Assembly (NCBI GenBank): GCA_959608885.1 | Contig: CAUHSG010000003.1 | Span: 71,787-135,786, forward strand | Reading direction: 5' to 3' | Length of the DNA: 64,000 bases | DNA from: an uncultured Coriobacteriia bacterium | Lineage (GTDB): Bacteria > Actinomycetota > Coriobacteriia > Coriobacteriales > QAMH01 | Shown: positions 40,119 to 52,381 of the stretch, piece by piece | Layout: each line of letters opens with the position of its first letter | Numbering within the stretch: position 1 is the first letter of the stretch | The notes under the pieces: model-generated | The model's input: the letters and a program-made list of their open reading frames with translations, nothing else | Databases searched by the model: none | Told to the model about the DNA's origin: nothing | Program-made: the position numbers and the translations under genes

Positions 40119-41954
40119 ATGGCTCTTTCGCTGTATCGCAAGTATCGTCCCGAGGTGTTCGCCGACGTCGTTGGCCAGGAGCATGTCGAGAAGACGCTCG
40201 TCAACGCCATCTCGGAGGGCGCGGTCGCCCATGCGTACCTGTTCTGCGGGCCACGCGGAACGGGCAAGACCACGTCGGCGCGCCTGCTCGCCAAGGCGCT
40301 TCTGTGCGAGTCGGCTCAAAACGGCCAACCCGACGGCACCTGTCCGCAGTGTCTCGAAATCGCGCAGGGCACGCATCCCGACGTCTTCGAGCTCGACGCC
40401 GCGAGTCGCACGGGTGTCGATAACGTGCGCGAAGAGATTATCGGGCGCGTCGGGTTCGCTCCGACGCGCGGTCGCTTCAAGGTCTACATCATCGACGAGG
40501 TGCACATGCTGTCGACGGCGGCGTTCAATGCGCTGCTCAAGACGCTCGAGGAGCCGCCCGAGCATGTCGTCTTCGTGCTGTGCACGACCGACCCGCACAA
40601 GGTTCCCGAAACCATTCAGTCCCGTTGCCAGCGTTTCGACTTCCGTCGCTTCTCCATCGAGGAGATCGTGGGTTATCTCGAGCGTATCAGCAAGGGCGAG
40701 GGCTTCGAATACGAGCCCGAGGCACTCGAGTTCATCGCCGCCAAGTCCGCCGGCGGCATGCGTGATGCCACGACGGCACTCGAGCAGGTTGGCGTCTACA
40801 CCGAGGGCAAGATCACGCTCGACGAGGCCACGCGCATGTTCGGCCAGATCGACATCGCGGCACTCTTCGAGATAGCGGGATACATCGCGCGGCGCGATAC
40901 GCCGTCGTGCTTCGTCTGGATTAACGACCTCGTGGGTCGCGGTGTCGACCTTTCGCAGTTCTCGCGCGACCTTGCGGCGCATCTGCGCAATCTCTACGTG
41001 ACCGCCATCACGGGAGGCGATAACGGCATCGTTGCCTGTACGGCTGCACAACTCGAGCGCTACCGACAGCAGGCAGCCGAGTTCGGCGGCGTCGACCGCC
41101 TTGCCCGCGCGCTTGACATATGCGGGTCGCTCGTCGCGGAACTGCGCAACTCGTCGGATGCTCGTTTGAGCGTCGAGGTTGCGATGACGCGCCTCACCAG
41201 GCCCGATAGCGAGCTCACGCTCGAGGCCCTTGCCGAGCGCATCGAGGCGCTCGAGCTCAGGCCGTCGATGGCGGCAGCGTCGCAACCCGCTTTCGAGACG
41301 GCCCCCACCTCTACCGTGGCAAACGCGGTCGAATCAGAGACTGTTGTTAGTCGCGCTGCGGAGGAGCCTCCCGCTTCGACGCCCATTGACGACACACCGC
41401 CGTGGGAGGACGCAGCCCCCGCGGCCGAGCCGATGCCCATCCCCGAGCCCGAGCCAGCGCCTGCTGCCGAGCCCGTCGTCACTGTCGCGGCAGCCGACAT
41501 GTCGCCCGAGCGTCTGCTCGCCGCCCTGCTTTCTGTGGTCAAGCGCGAGGATGCGGCTACGGGCGCGTTGCTCTCGGGCGTTTCGCTGTCCACGGAGGAC
41601 GGGCAGTACCAGCTGCTCTTTCCCACGGGCTCCGACTTCCAGATGCGCATCGTTAACGGCCCCGATGCCAAGGCCATCATCAACAAGGCCTTTGCCGAGG
41701 TGCTTGGTCACGAGGTGCATTTCAGCTGCCAGATCGGGTCGTTCTCGGGGCTCTCCGCCCAGTCGGCGCCACTGACGAGCGAGCCTCCCATGAGCATCGC
41801 CGATGACATCCCGCCGGTAGACGATGGCTATTTCGAGAGCCTGGTTGCCGAGCAATCTGCCGTTCCCGCCGACGAGATGCCCGCCGACTTTGCCGACGCC
41901 CTCTCCGCCTTCGGAGCAGGTGTTAAAGTACACGAGATAAACGACGAGGAATAA
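40119..41954 (+). CDS. dnaX: DNA polymerase III subunit gamma/tau
   Basis: A 611-residue clamp-loader ATPase. Domain I carries Walker A (CGPRGTGKTTSARLLAKAL), four zinc-ligand cysteines (CESAQNGQPDGTCPQCLEIA and the following C), the DExx box (VYIIDEVHML) and sensor 1 (FVLCTTDPHKVPETIQSRC). Domain III ends near 365; a Pro/Ala/Glu-rich linker (about 385-455) leads to a C-terminal tau-like domain. It is followed by ebfC and recR, the classical dnaX-ebfC-recR order. Confidence 0.95.
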   Translation: MALSLYRKYRPEVFADVVGQEHVEKTLVNAISEGAVAHAYLFCGPRGTGKTTSARLLAKALLCESAQNGQPDGTCPQCLEIAQGTHPDVFELDAASRTGVDNVREEIIGRVGFAPTRGRFKVYIIDEVHMLSTAAFNALLKTLEEPPEHVVFVLCTTDPHKVPETIQSRCQRFDFRRFSIEEIVGYLERISKGEGFEYEPEALEFIAAKSAGGMRDATTALEQVGVYTEGKITLDEATRMFGQIDIAALFEIAGYIARRDTPSCFVWINDLVGRGVDLSQFSRDLAAHLRNLYVTAITGGDNGIVACTAAQLERYRQQAAEFGGVDRLARALDICGSLVAELRNSSDARLSVEVAMTRLTRPDSELTLEALAERIEALELRPSMAAASQPAFETAPTSTVANAVESETVVSRAAEEPPASTPIDDTPPWEDAAPAAEPMPIPEPEPAPAAEPVVTVAAADMSPERLLAALLSVVKREDAATGALLSGVSLSTEDGQYQLLFPTGSDFQMRIVNGPDAKAIINKAFAEVLGHEVHFSCQIGSFSGLSAQSAPLTSEPPMSIADDIPPVDDGYFESLVAEQSAVPADEMPADFADALSAFGAGVKVHEINDEE

Positions 41955-41963
41955 GGAGCCACG

Positions 41964-42284
41964 ATGGCCAAAGGAATGAACCCGCAGGCAATGCTCAAGC
42001 AGGCCCAGAAGATGCAGGCCAAGATCCAGGCCGTGCAGGAGGAGGCCGCACGCGAGACCGTCGAGGCGACGGCCGGCGGCGGCATGGTGACCGCGACCGT
42101 CTACGGTGACCTGCGCGTGAAGAGCATCGAAATCGATCCCGAGGCACTCGATCCCGAGGATGTCGAGATGCTGCAGGACATGATCGTCGCTGCCGTCAAC
42201 GAGGGTATCGCTGAGGCCCAGGCGATGGTCGACCAGCGCATGGCCTCCGTGACGGGTGGCATGAACATTCCGGGGCTCTTCTAG
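41964..42284 (+). CDS. ebfC: YbaB/EbfC nucleoid-associated protein
   Basis: A 106-residue YbaB/EbfC family protein (MLKQAQKMQAKIQAVQEEAA, then the conserved MVTATVYGDLRVKSIEIDPE). It binds DNA as a tweezer-like dimer and is nearly always found between dnaX and recR. AAGGAG lies before the ATG; 9 bases from dnaX, 6 from recR. Confidence 0.93.
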   Translation: MAKGMNPQAMLKQAQKMQAKIQAVQEEAARETVEATAGGGMVTATVYGDLRVKSIEIDPEALDPEDVEMLQDMIVAAVNEGIAEAQAMVDQRMASVTGGMNIPGLF

Positions 42285-42290
42285 CTTTCC

Positions 42291-42887
42291 ATGAAGAAGG
42301 AAGCGTCCATTCAACATGCGCTCGAGGAGATCGAGCGCATGCCGGGCATTGGCCCCAAGTCCGCGCAGCGCATACTCAACTGGCTCTTGACCAGCGATGA
42401 TGAGATTGCACTCGGTATTGCCGAGGCCATCGTCGACGTCAAGAAGGCAATCCACCTGTGCCCGCGTTGCCACAACTTCGCCGAAGGCGAGATGTGCGCG
42501 ATTTGCCTGGATTCACAACGCGAGGCTACGGCCATCTGCGTCGTCGCCGAGCCGCGTGATGTCGAGGCAATCGAACGTACGGGCATGTACGAGGGGCTCT
42601 ACCACGTTCTCGGCGGCGTTATCAACCCGATGGAGGGCTCGATGCCCGATGACCTGCACATCTCGGACCTCATGGCGCGCTTGGGCAGCGAGCCTATCGA
42701 GGAAGTCCTCGTTGCCACGAATCCCGATGTCGAGGGCGAGACGACGGCGAGTTACCTAGCTCGCCTCATCAAGCCGCTCGACATTCGCGTGACGCGTCTG
42801 GCCAGCGGTCTTCCCGTGGGCGGCGAGCTCGAATACGCCGACGAGGTCACCCTCGGCCGCGCCATCGAATCGCGCCGCGAGCTGTAG
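42291..42887 (+). CDS. recR: Recombination protein RecR
   Basis: A 198-residue RecR with helix-hairpin-helix at the N-terminus (MPGIGPKSAQRILNWLL), a four-cysteine zinc finger (LCPRCHNFAEGEMCAICLD) and a Toprim domain (ICVVAEPRDVEAIERTG, then EVLVATNPDVEGETTASYL). It acts with RecF/RecO in loading RecA at gaps. Third gene of the dnaX-ebfC-recR group. Confidence 0.95.
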   Translation: MKKEASIQHALEEIERMPGIGPKSAQRILNWLLTSDDEIALGIAEAIVDVKKAIHLCPRCHNFAEGEMCAICLDSQREATAICVVAEPRDVEAIERTGMYEGLYHVLGGVINPMEGSMPDDLHISDLMARLGSEPIEEVLVATNPDVEGETTASYLARLIKPLDIRVTRLASGLPVGGELEYADEVTLGRAIESRREL

Positions 42888-42937
42888 ATTCGCCCACCTG
42901 TCACGTTCCCGTTACCGGGCACTGCATCATGCTGGAG

Positions 42938-42943
42938 TATAAT
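42938..42943 (+). promoter_or_regulatory. -10 box of the citrate synthase promoter
   Basis: A perfect TATAAT lies 63 bases before the citrate synthase start; no good -35 box is visible at the standard distance. Confidence 0.4.
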
Positions 42944-43005
42944 AGTCGCTTACATTGCAAATCCCTGCGCAGCACGCATGCGCATGCCAAGCGAAAGAGC
43001 AGCAC

Positions 43006-44421
43006 GTGTCAGATCCAAAGGAATCCGAGGTCTTTCAGCACTTCGGCGCATATAGCGGTTATGACCAAAGCTATTACAGTCACTTCAACGTCAAGCGCGG
43101 GCTGCGCAATGCCGACGGCACGGGTGTCGTCGCCGGCATCACCTCGATATCAAACGTGCATGGCTATCTCACGGACGAGGGTGTGCGCGTGCCCGACGAT
43201 GGCCGCCTGACCCTGCGTGGCTACGATATCGAAGACCTCGTCGATGCGGCTGCCGCCGAGGGGCGTCCTGGCTACGAAGAGCTCGCCTACCTTCTGATTG
43301 CGGGCGATCTTCCCAAGCGTGCCGAGCTCGAGCGCTTCAATGCCGCCATCGATGGTTATCGCAATCTGCCGGATGGCTTCGTCAACAACCTCATCATGAA
43401 CTATCCGTCCGAAAACGTCATGAACATGATGGCACGCAGCGTGCTCATGCTCTACGCCGCCGATGGAGCAGACGAGATCGACGCCATAAACAAGCGCCAT
43501 GAGGTCGAGGTTGCCGTTCAGCTCCTGAGCCGCCTGCCCCGCATCGCCGCGTTGTCTTATCTGGCAAGTCGCCAGCGCACCGTCGCCGGCAGTCCCATGT
43601 ACATCAACCCACCAAAACCAGGTCTTTCCACGGCCGAGACCTTCCTCTACATGCTGCGTCACGACATGCAGTACACGGCCGAGGAAGCCCGCATGCTCGA
43701 CATCATGCTCATGCTGCATGCCGAGCACGGCGGCGGCAACAACTCGACCTTCACCACGCGCGTGCTCACCTCGAGTGGTACCGATGCGTATTCGGCATAC
43801 GCCGGCGGCATATGCTCGCTCAAGGGTCCGCGTCATGGCGGGGCCAACATCAAGGTGGTCGAGCAACGTCACGACCTCATGGAGCAGGTGAGCGACCCAG
43901 GCGACGAGGGGCAGGTTGCCGATTACCTGCGCCGCGTCCTCAAAAAGGAAGCCTTCGACAATAGCGGTCTCATCTACGGCATGGGTCATGCCGTCTATAC
44001 GCTCAGCGACCCGCGCGCGGTCATCTGCAAGAAGTATGCGCGCGAGCTTGCCAATGGCACGGAATACGAGCAGGAGTTCGAGCTGGTCGAGACCATCGAG
44101 CGCCTCACGCCCGAGCTCTTTCAGGAAGCTCGCGGTTCGCGCAAGGCGATTTGCGCCAACATCGACATGTACTCGGGCCTCGTGTACACGATGCTCGGTA
44201 TTCCCGAGGAGCTCTATACGCCACTGTTCGCCACGGCGCGCATGGCGGGCTGGGCAGCACACCGCTTCGAGGAAATCGTCGAGGGCAAGCGCATCATTCG
44301 TCCGGCATACAAGGCGATTAACAGTTTGCGTTCGTACATTCCGATGGACCAACGCGAACAGGCGGTGCAAGAGGAAGTCGTCGAAGAGATTGATCACGCG
44401 CAGACGTTCTACAACGACTAG
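43006..44421 (+). CDS. gltA: Citrate synthase
   Basis: About 471 residues from GTG 43006 (an in-frame start at 42955 would add 17 residues rich in Cys/His that look non-coding). Catalytic regions are intact: MLHAEHGGGNNSTFTTRVL, SLKGPRHGGANIKVVE, and GMGHAVYTLSDPRA, plus the CoA-binding region (FATARMAGWAAHRFEE). It makes citrate from oxaloacetate and acetyl-CoA. The N-terminal extension of about 50 residues before the fold is common in anaerobe forms. In a fermentative organism it would feed glutamate synthesis. Followed after 36 bases by a HEAT-like gene. Confidence 0.93.
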   Translation: MSDPKESEVFQHFGAYSGYDQSYYSHFNVKRGLRNADGTGVVAGITSISNVHGYLTDEGVRVPDDGRLTLRGYDIEDLVDAAAAEGRPGYEELAYLLIAGDLPKRAELERFNAAIDGYRNLPDGFVNNLIMNYPSENVMNMMARSVLMLYAADGADEIDAINKRHEVEVAVQLLSRLPRIAALSYLASRQRTVAGSPMYINPPKPGLSTAETFLYMLRHDMQYTAEEARMLDIMLMLHAEHGGGNNSTFTTRVLTSSGTDAYSAYAGGICSLKGPRHGGANIKVVEQRHDLMEQVSDPGDEGQVADYLRRVLKKEAFDNSGLIYGMGHAVYTLSDPRAVICKKYARELANGTEYEQEFELVETIERLTPELFQEARGSRKAICANIDMYSGLVYTMLGIPEELYTPLFATARMAGWAAHRFEEIVEGKRIIRPAYKAINSLRSYIPMDQREQAVQEEVVEEIDHAQTFYND

Positions 44422-44457
44422 GCAGACAGGTAACGAGAAGCAAAGGGGCGTGCTCGT

Positions 44458-45096
44458 ATGGCAAAGGAACTGAAGATCGGCACGGCAGAAGAGCGTGAGG
44501 CGCTGGCTGAGCAAGCCCTCACCGACGAAGATATCGTCGATGCGCTTGCGCAGGAAATCGCCGGATCGAGTAGGATTCGTCGCCAGAAGGCCGCCGCGAC
44601 CGTCGCGCTCATCGCCGACAAGGACGCGAGCGTGTTGCTTCCCTTCTCCGATGATATTGCGAGTGGCCTGACCAAACCCGAAGCCCAGACGCGCTGGGAA
44701 GTTCTGCACGCGCTCGACAAGATGGGCAAGGCCGGTCAGCGATATGATGAGGATGTGCTCGTCGCTGCCGAAGACTCGCTCTATGACGAGACGAACGGTT
44801 TCGTCCGCGAGGCCGCGTTCCATTTCTTCTGCGGTTACGGCAGCGCCTCGGTCGACAATTCCGAGGAAGTCTGGACGCAGATTGACGAGGCCATCCAGTG
44901 CTATCACGGCAACCCCGAGTTCACCGACATGCTCATGCAGCTCGTCGCATTTGCCGAGGGAAACATCTCGCTCACCACCAGTTCCGCGCTCGCGCAGCGC
45001 ATGAAGTTCGATTCCGAAAACGCATCGGGCACGCTGCGCATGCGTTCGGAGCAGATCGTCGCCGCTCACAAGAAGCGCCTCGAACGAGAGAAATAG
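44458..45096 (+). CDS. HEAT/ARM-repeat-like protein
   Basis: A 212-residue mostly helical protein with repeated helix pairs (SRIRRQKAAATVALIADKDA; AQTRWEVLHALDKMGKAGQR; NGFVREAAFHFFCGYGSASV), the layout of HEAT-like repeats. No catalytic motif. It may be a scaffold. Follows gltA in the same direction. Function unknown. Confidence 0.65.
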   Translation: MAKELKIGTAEEREALAEQALTDEDIVDALAQEIAGSSRIRRQKAAATVALIADKDASVLLPFSDDIASGLTKPEAQTRWEVLHALDKMGKAGQRYDEDVLVAAEDSLYDETNGFVREAAFHFFCGYGSASVDNSEEVWTQIDEAIQCYHGNPEFTDMLMQLVAFAEGNISLTTSSALAQRMKFDSENASGTLRMRSEQIVAAHKKRLEREK

Positions 45097-45117
45097 TCGC
45101 TTGTCGTAAGGCGGCGC

Positions 45118-45594
45118 TTAGCGCTGCCGTTTATATACGGGGTGCAGGCTCAGCACCTCCGCAAGCCTGTTGGCGTAGTAGCGGATTCCGCTTGCCGTGC
45201 CGCACTCCTCGCCAACGTTGAGAAGCAGAAGCTCTATGACGTCGCTCCGGCTCTTGAAGAGCATGGGGTATTTGCGAACGAGCAAATCGAGAAAACCGAC
45301 CGCACTCACGTCGAGCGTGACGTGAATGTAGCGTGATGCCATGAGATCCGGATCTTTGATTTGGGCAACGATTCTGTTCGCTCGCAACTTCGCCAGCCCG
45401 ACGACGAAACTGTCATCGGGCTCTGCAATGTAGACGTGCTCGGATAGGAAGATAATGGTCTCGACGAGCTGGCTCACACTTGCAAAGGTCATCGTGTCAT
45501 TCTTGAGAAGCGGCAAGACCGAGGCGAACACATCTTCACTGACGGCAGCTCGAATCGTTTCCTTGGGTTCCTCGCGCTGTGGTCTTCCGCTCAT
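45118..45594 (-). CDS. Hypothetical protein (158 aa)
   Basis: A 158-residue soluble protein, not recognised. It is Val/Leu/Ser-rich and probably alpha/beta (VSQLVETIIFLSEHVYIAEP; YIHVTLDVSAVGFLDLLVRK). A stretch near the end (FKSRSDVIELLLLNVGEECG) resembles a ribbon-helix-helix second helix, but no partner gene supports this. It is convergent with the HEAT gene and divergent from the 209-residue protein next door. Confidence 0.55.
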   Translation of the reverse strand: MSGRPQREEPKETIRAAVSEDVFASVLPLLKNDTMTFASVSQLVETIIFLSEHVYIAEPDDSFVVGLAKLRANRIVAQIKDPDLMASRYIHVTLDVSAVGFLDLLVRKYPMLFKSRSDVIELLLLNVGEECGTASGIRYYANRLAEVLSLHPVYKRQR

Positions 45595-45706
45595 GCGTTG
45601 TCCTGCCTGCTGGTGCGTGTCATATAGCCGAAGCTAGATGGATTATAGGGCAAGGAGGTGTGTGCACGAAGTGAGGAGAAAGTCGTCATAGGGGGGATTG
45701 AGGCAC

Positions 45707-46336
45707 ATGAACATCACATCTGATTCGAGCGGCGCGGTTGTCCTGACCACGCACGAAAGAAAAGGCTATTTCACGTCGATCCTGGGGGAGGATATAGACC
45801 TGCGTTTCAATCCACGTCATGAGGGAACGTTGGAGAACGTGCTTCATAACACGATTGCAGCGGGCGGGAGTCTCGTAATCATCGACGAGGCGTTCTTCAT
45901 AGACGTCGACGATATGGCCACGGGGCTCGAGAACTTCTTTCGGCGGGAAAGCCACCCCGAGCGTCTCAAGCTCATCATCGTATGCACTCATCGCAAGGTA
46001 GGCGATTTTCTCCTCGCCTTTCTCGTCATGTATTGCGGAATCTACAACATCATCTACGGAAAGTCGGGCGTTGATGTGAGCATTGGCCTGGACAGGCTCA
46101 TGAAACGCGACAACACGCGCGCCGATGTTCTGCATCTGGCCGAGGCGGGCTGCTGGCGAGCGGCGAAAATGGCCGAAGCACGTACGAACGCCGACGATGC
46201 GGCATGTAACGCCCTGATCACGGACGCTCCAGACAAGGAGTGGGGCTTCAAGAAGATAAGTCGAGATGCGTTCATCGACGTCAAAGGCGTTCGACTCCTG
46301 AAGATCCACATTGAAATCAGCTCCGTGACAAGCTAG
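45707..46336 (+). CDS. Hypothetical protein with DEAxFID segment (209 aa)
   Basis: A 209-residue protein from ATG 45707 (GGGGGGA nine bases upstream; a TTG at 45698 is an alternative). It contains SLVIIDEAFFIDVDDMATGL, like a Walker B-type strand without any P-loop, then LKLIIVCTHRKVGDFLLAFL and CGIYNIIYGKSGVDVSIGLD. This wording recalls the sensing/N-terminal domains of ParA/TadZ-like proteins, only tentatively. It precedes the small membrane protein and the STAND-SARP regulator and may be part of the same module. Confidence 0.5.
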   Translation: MNITSDSSGAVVLTTHERKGYFTSILGEDIDLRFNPRHEGTLENVLHNTIAAGGSLVIIDEAFFIDVDDMATGLENFFRRESHPERLKLIIVCTHRKVGDFLLAFLVMYCGIYNIIYGKSGVDVSIGLDRLMKRDNTRADVLHLAEAGCWRAAKMAEARTNADDAACNALITDAPDKEWGFKKISRDAFIDVKGVRLLKIHIEISSVTS

Positions 46337-46534
46337 AAAACCAGGAGCGTCATATTTCACGGTGCGTGAATTTGGCCGGGGAAGGGGGGGTGAGATACTT
46401 GGACTGGGACTTTTGCATTGCCATTCGAAATCATGGTTTGCAAAAAACCATATCTTGCCGAGATGATTTTCTCCAAATGAGATAAATGCTGCGAGTACCC
46501 TGCTTCCTCGCAAGAGCAATATCGAGGAGTCAAG
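46337..46534. other. Intergenic stretch with a small A/T hairpin
   Basis: No gene is seen in these 198 bases, which are richer in A/T than the neighbourhood. ATGGTTT (46433-46439) pairs with AAACCAT (46445-46451) around GCAAA. A GAGGAG ribosome site close to 46530 serves the next gene. No promoter stands out. Confidence 0.4.
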
Positions 46535-46792
46535 ATGAGCATTGTGATTCCCCCTGCGCCCTCGCACGAGAATGCTTCGGCGGTGATGGCGCGTCTCGAT
46601 CGCCTTTCGCGTGACGAGTCTCCGGAAGAGAAAAGCGTTCATGCAGTGCGCCAATCCCGCGCGCTGCTCATCACGTCTTGCGTTTTGTCCGCAGGCGGCA
46701 TCTTCTTGCTCATCTGTGCAATCGCGGTTATTTGTACGCCCGACGCGGTGTTTTCCCAAGCTGTCTTCCTCGCATGCAAAAGTCTGTTCTGA
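46535..46792 (+). CDS. Small membrane protein (85 aa)
   Basis: An 85-residue protein: a polar N-terminus of about 42 residues (HENASAVMARLDRLSRDESP) and one long hydrophobic segment (RALLITSCVLSAGGIFLLIC) that spans the membrane once, with a second weak one at the end. GAGGAG precedes its ATG. Its stop is 16 bases before the STAND-SARP gene, so they are likely cotranscribed. Possibly a membrane partner of that regulator. Confidence 0.55.
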   Translation: MSIVIPPAPSHENASAVMARLDRLSRDESPEEKSVHAVRQSRALLITSCVLSAGGIFLLICAIAVICTPDAVFSQAVFLACKSLF

Positions 46793-46807
46793 GGGAGGCG
46801 CACGATC

Positions 46808-49558
46808 ATGAACGACAAGATGGAGCTCGATTTCGAGTCGCTTGCGAGCGAGACCGATATTGCGGAGCTTGCGATCGACGCGAGTCCGCGCCTGGAGTCG
46901 CTTGCGGCCAGCCATGTCAAGCGTGACGAACTCATCTCGATGATGCTGCAAGATCGCAATTCCCTGCGCGTCATTGTCGCGCCGCATGGCTTTGGCAAAA
47001 CCGAGCTCGCGCGTGAGTATGCGCAACGCCTCTTTCCAGCCGATGCTGTCAGCTTGGTTAACGCCTCGAGTCCCGACTTCCTGCTCGCGCTTGATAGCGA
47101 CGATCGCGCGATTCTGCGACGCAATGCCACATCACCGGGGCTCATCATCCTCGATGATCTCCCCTGGCTACACGAGCAACGTGCCCAGACGCTCTCGCGG
47201 TGCATCGACGCCGCTCTCTATGTCGGCATCGAAATCATCGTGACCACAACGCCCTCATGCGACACACTCAGCGTCTTACAGCCCGACCGCCTCTGCGTAC
47301 ATGCGACGGACTTGCTCGTCACCGAGCAAGAATGCGCACCGCGTCAGGTGACCGAGCAGGACGGAGGAAGTCGTGCATTCGCGCGGAAGCGATGGAGCGA
47401 TGCCGGCAAGCTGTTGTTCGGACGCGCGCCATCGGTTATATGGGGAACGAATACGTTTGCGCAGCGCGAATGTCTCAAGGGCCTGTTTTCCGAGAAGCTT
47501 CCCACCAATATCCTGCGCGGCATGTTTGCCATGTTCTTGTTCGAGATGGGCACCATGCGCGACCTCGAGAGCGCGGGGATTGCGCTCAGGAACGAGGACA
47601 TTTCCCTGCTCGCGCGCGACTATCCGATCTTTGGTATTGACACGATTTCGGGCGAATTCAAGGTCATGCATTTCGAGCTTGCCGATTTGAAGCACGCGGT
47701 TTTCGCGAACAAGCTCGAGCCGGTCGTGCTCGAGGGCAGCCATGCGTTATCCGAACGCGTTCTCGGCTCGTTGTTCAGGCGTAATGACTTGCGACGTGGC
47801 TCGGCGGTCATCGATGCGTTCTGCAATGACGAACGGTGTGCGAGCTGGCTCGTCGAGCGTGGTTGGGATTTCCTCGATGCGGGTGAGACGCACCTCGTCT
47901 CGACGCTCCTCGATCGTTGTCCCGAAGCAGCGTATGCTTCGAGCGGCGTGTTGCAGACGATCCATGCTTGGGTTGCCGGCCTTTCGGGAGATACGCGCGA
48001 AGCGTGCCATATCGCACGGCATGTCCTTGCTGCGCGAGAGGAAGCGGGGAAACCCGATGCCGCCAGCGTTGCGTCGCGTGTCGCGCTTGCAGTCTTTGAC
48101 GAGAATGCGATGGTCGAGACCAGGCAACGTGAGCTCTCGTCAGAATATGGGCCGTCGTGCGCGATCGATTCTCTCGCAAATGTGCTCGACATATGCTCGA
48201 ATGCCGAAATCGCGCGCGCATTTCGTCCCGACGCTTTCGATGGTGACATTAGGTACGAAAAGGCGCGTAGAGCCCCCGGCAAGCAGCGAGTGCGGCAGCT
48301 CATGACGCTGTTTACCGCGCATGCTGGCGCATTCGGGGATTCCCGGGCATTCAGGCTCTCCCTTCACGTGCTTGCCCATGTTGATAATTCCGACTTGCGG
48401 CATCTTGTTCAGGATCTTGGCTGCGATGCGGTGCTCCGAATGCGCAGATGCGGCGTGACGACGTTTTCCGAGGCAGTGCTCGTACGCGACCTGTGGGATA
48501 CGGGATACTTCGGGTTGGTCGGGCCGGTCATAGACCGGCGTGATGCGAAGGTCCTCGATGGTGCCACGCACATGCTCGAGATGCTTGCGAGCTACTGTGG
48601 GCTCGAGTCCATCCCGATTCCCTGGGAGCTGCGTGGGCTTTCCTCGAACAAAACGGCGGGCATGCCCAAGCCTAACGTCGTCAGTTCCGGTGTGGACGAG
48701 ATGTACGTTCGACTGTTTGGCGGGTTCGAGGTGACAGTCGGCGATACGTTCCTGAGCGAGGGGAAGCTGCGCAAGAAGGCCCGCGCGCTCTTTGCCATGC
48801 TCGTGCTCAATCATGGCCGCGACGTTCCCCGCGATGACCTTTTCAAGCAGATATGGCCAGGTCTCTCCCGTACACATGCGCTCGATAACTTTTACACGAT
48901 TTGGGGCAATTGCGTTTCGGTTGTGGGCGAGGATCCCTATCTCGAGCGCAACGGCGAGTACTGCCGCATCGATCCACGTTTCGTGCGTTCGGACGTCGGC
49001 GAGTTCGAGCAGCTCACGCGTCACCTGCTCGTCTCCGAGCATGATGCGAATTACCTGCTCGACACCTACGCCAAGATCGAGGTTCTCTATCGGGGAAGTC
49101 TCTTGCCCAGCGAGAAAAACGTGCGGGCTATCAACGCGCAGCGCGATCGATACCGAGCCCTCTATGTCGATGCGATGGTCGCCGCGACGGATTGCGCACT
49201 GCGCGTGCATGATACGCGCATCGCCCTATGGTTTGCGCGCAAGGCCATGGAGGAGGATCAGGCGCGCGAGGATGTGTACCGTGTGCTCATGAAGGCGCAG
49301 ATTGCATCAGGACAGCGTTGCCCGGCCATCAAGACCTATCTCGCGTGTCGCGATTATCTGCAGGGCACGCTCGGCCTTGACCCATCTATCGAGACGCGTG
49401 AGCTGTACAACGCCCTCGTCACGACCGACCCCGAGCTCCTGCGGCTCGAGGCGGCAATCACGCAGAAGACAGTCTGGCATATGGGAGGCCCTATGCGCGA
49501 TATGTGGCTTCTATGGGCATGCGCTTGTTCCCCACTCGTTAGGGAGGGCTTGCGTTGA
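46808..49558 (+). CDS. STAND-type NTPase fused to a SARP (BTAD) transcription regulator
   Basis: A 916-residue regulator. N-terminal NTPase: Walker A at about 57-65 (VIVAPHGFGKTEL) and Walker B at about 112-119 (GLIILDDLPWLHEQ), as in MalT/STAND proteins. A helical middle region (about 300-600) may sense a ligand. From about 630 it carries an OmpR-like winged helix (MYVRLFGGFEVTVGDTFLSE, then KKARALFAMLVLNHGRDVPR) and a BTAD domain (about 730-890) ending LGLDPSIETRELYNALV. In most SARPs these DNA-binding parts are N-terminal; here they are at the C-terminus. It probably activates nearby accessory genes or itself. Located just upstream of secA. Confidence 0.85.
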   Translation: MNDKMELDFESLASETDIAELAIDASPRLESLAASHVKRDELISMMLQDRNSLRVIVAPHGFGKTELAREYAQRLFPADAVSLVNASSPDFLLALDSDDRAILRRNATSPGLIILDDLPWLHEQRAQTLSRCIDAALYVGIEIIVTTTPSCDTLSVLQPDRLCVHATDLLVTEQECAPRQVTEQDGGSRAFARKRWSDAGKLLFGRAPSVIWGTNTFAQRECLKGLFSEKLPTNILRGMFAMFLFEMGTMRDLESAGIALRNEDISLLARDYPIFGIDTISGEFKVMHFELADLKHAVFANKLEPVVLEGSHALSERVLGSLFRRNDLRRGSAVIDAFCNDERCASWLVERGWDFLDAGETHLVSTLLDRCPEAAYASSGVLQTIHAWVAGLSGDTREACHIARHVLAAREEAGKPDAASVASRVALAVFDENAMVETRQRELSSEYGPSCAIDSLANVLDICSNAEIARAFRPDAFDGDIRYEKARRAPGKQRVRQLMTLFTAHAGAFGDSRAFRLSLHVLAHVDNSDLRHLVQDLGCDAVLRMRRCGVTTFSEAVLVRDLWDTGYFGLVGPVIDRRDAKVLDGATHMLEMLASYCGLESIPIPWELRGLSSNKTAGMPKPNVVSSGVDEMYVRLFGGFEVTVGDTFLSEGKLRKKARALFAMLVLNHGRDVPRDDLFKQIWPGLSRTHALDNFYTIWGNCVSVVGEDPYLERNGEYCRIDPRFVRSDVGEFEQLTRHLLVSEHDANYLLDTYAKIEVLYRGSLLPSEKNVRAINAQRDRYRALYVDAMVAATDCALRVHDTRIALWFARKAMEEDQAREDVYRVLMKAQIASGQRCPAIKTYLACRDYLQGTLGLDPSIETRELYNALVTTDPELLRLEAAITQKTVWHMGGPMRDMWLLWACACSPLVREGLR

Positions 49559-49613
49559 CCTGTGCTAAAGTAATATGACGCCAATATCGTTCTCGAAAAT
49601 AAAGGCATGAATC

Positions 49614-52370
<2,757 letters not shown>

Positions 52371-52381
52371 GATAGCGGGAG

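Noticed and set aside
39153..41285. 710-codon minus-strand frame over the SRP RNA, DedA and dnaX genes
   Set aside because: Covers a conserved RNA and two conserved genes in the other direction.
43150..45069. 639-codon minus-strand frame over gltA
   Set aside because: Antisense to citrate synthase; no ribosome site or domain.
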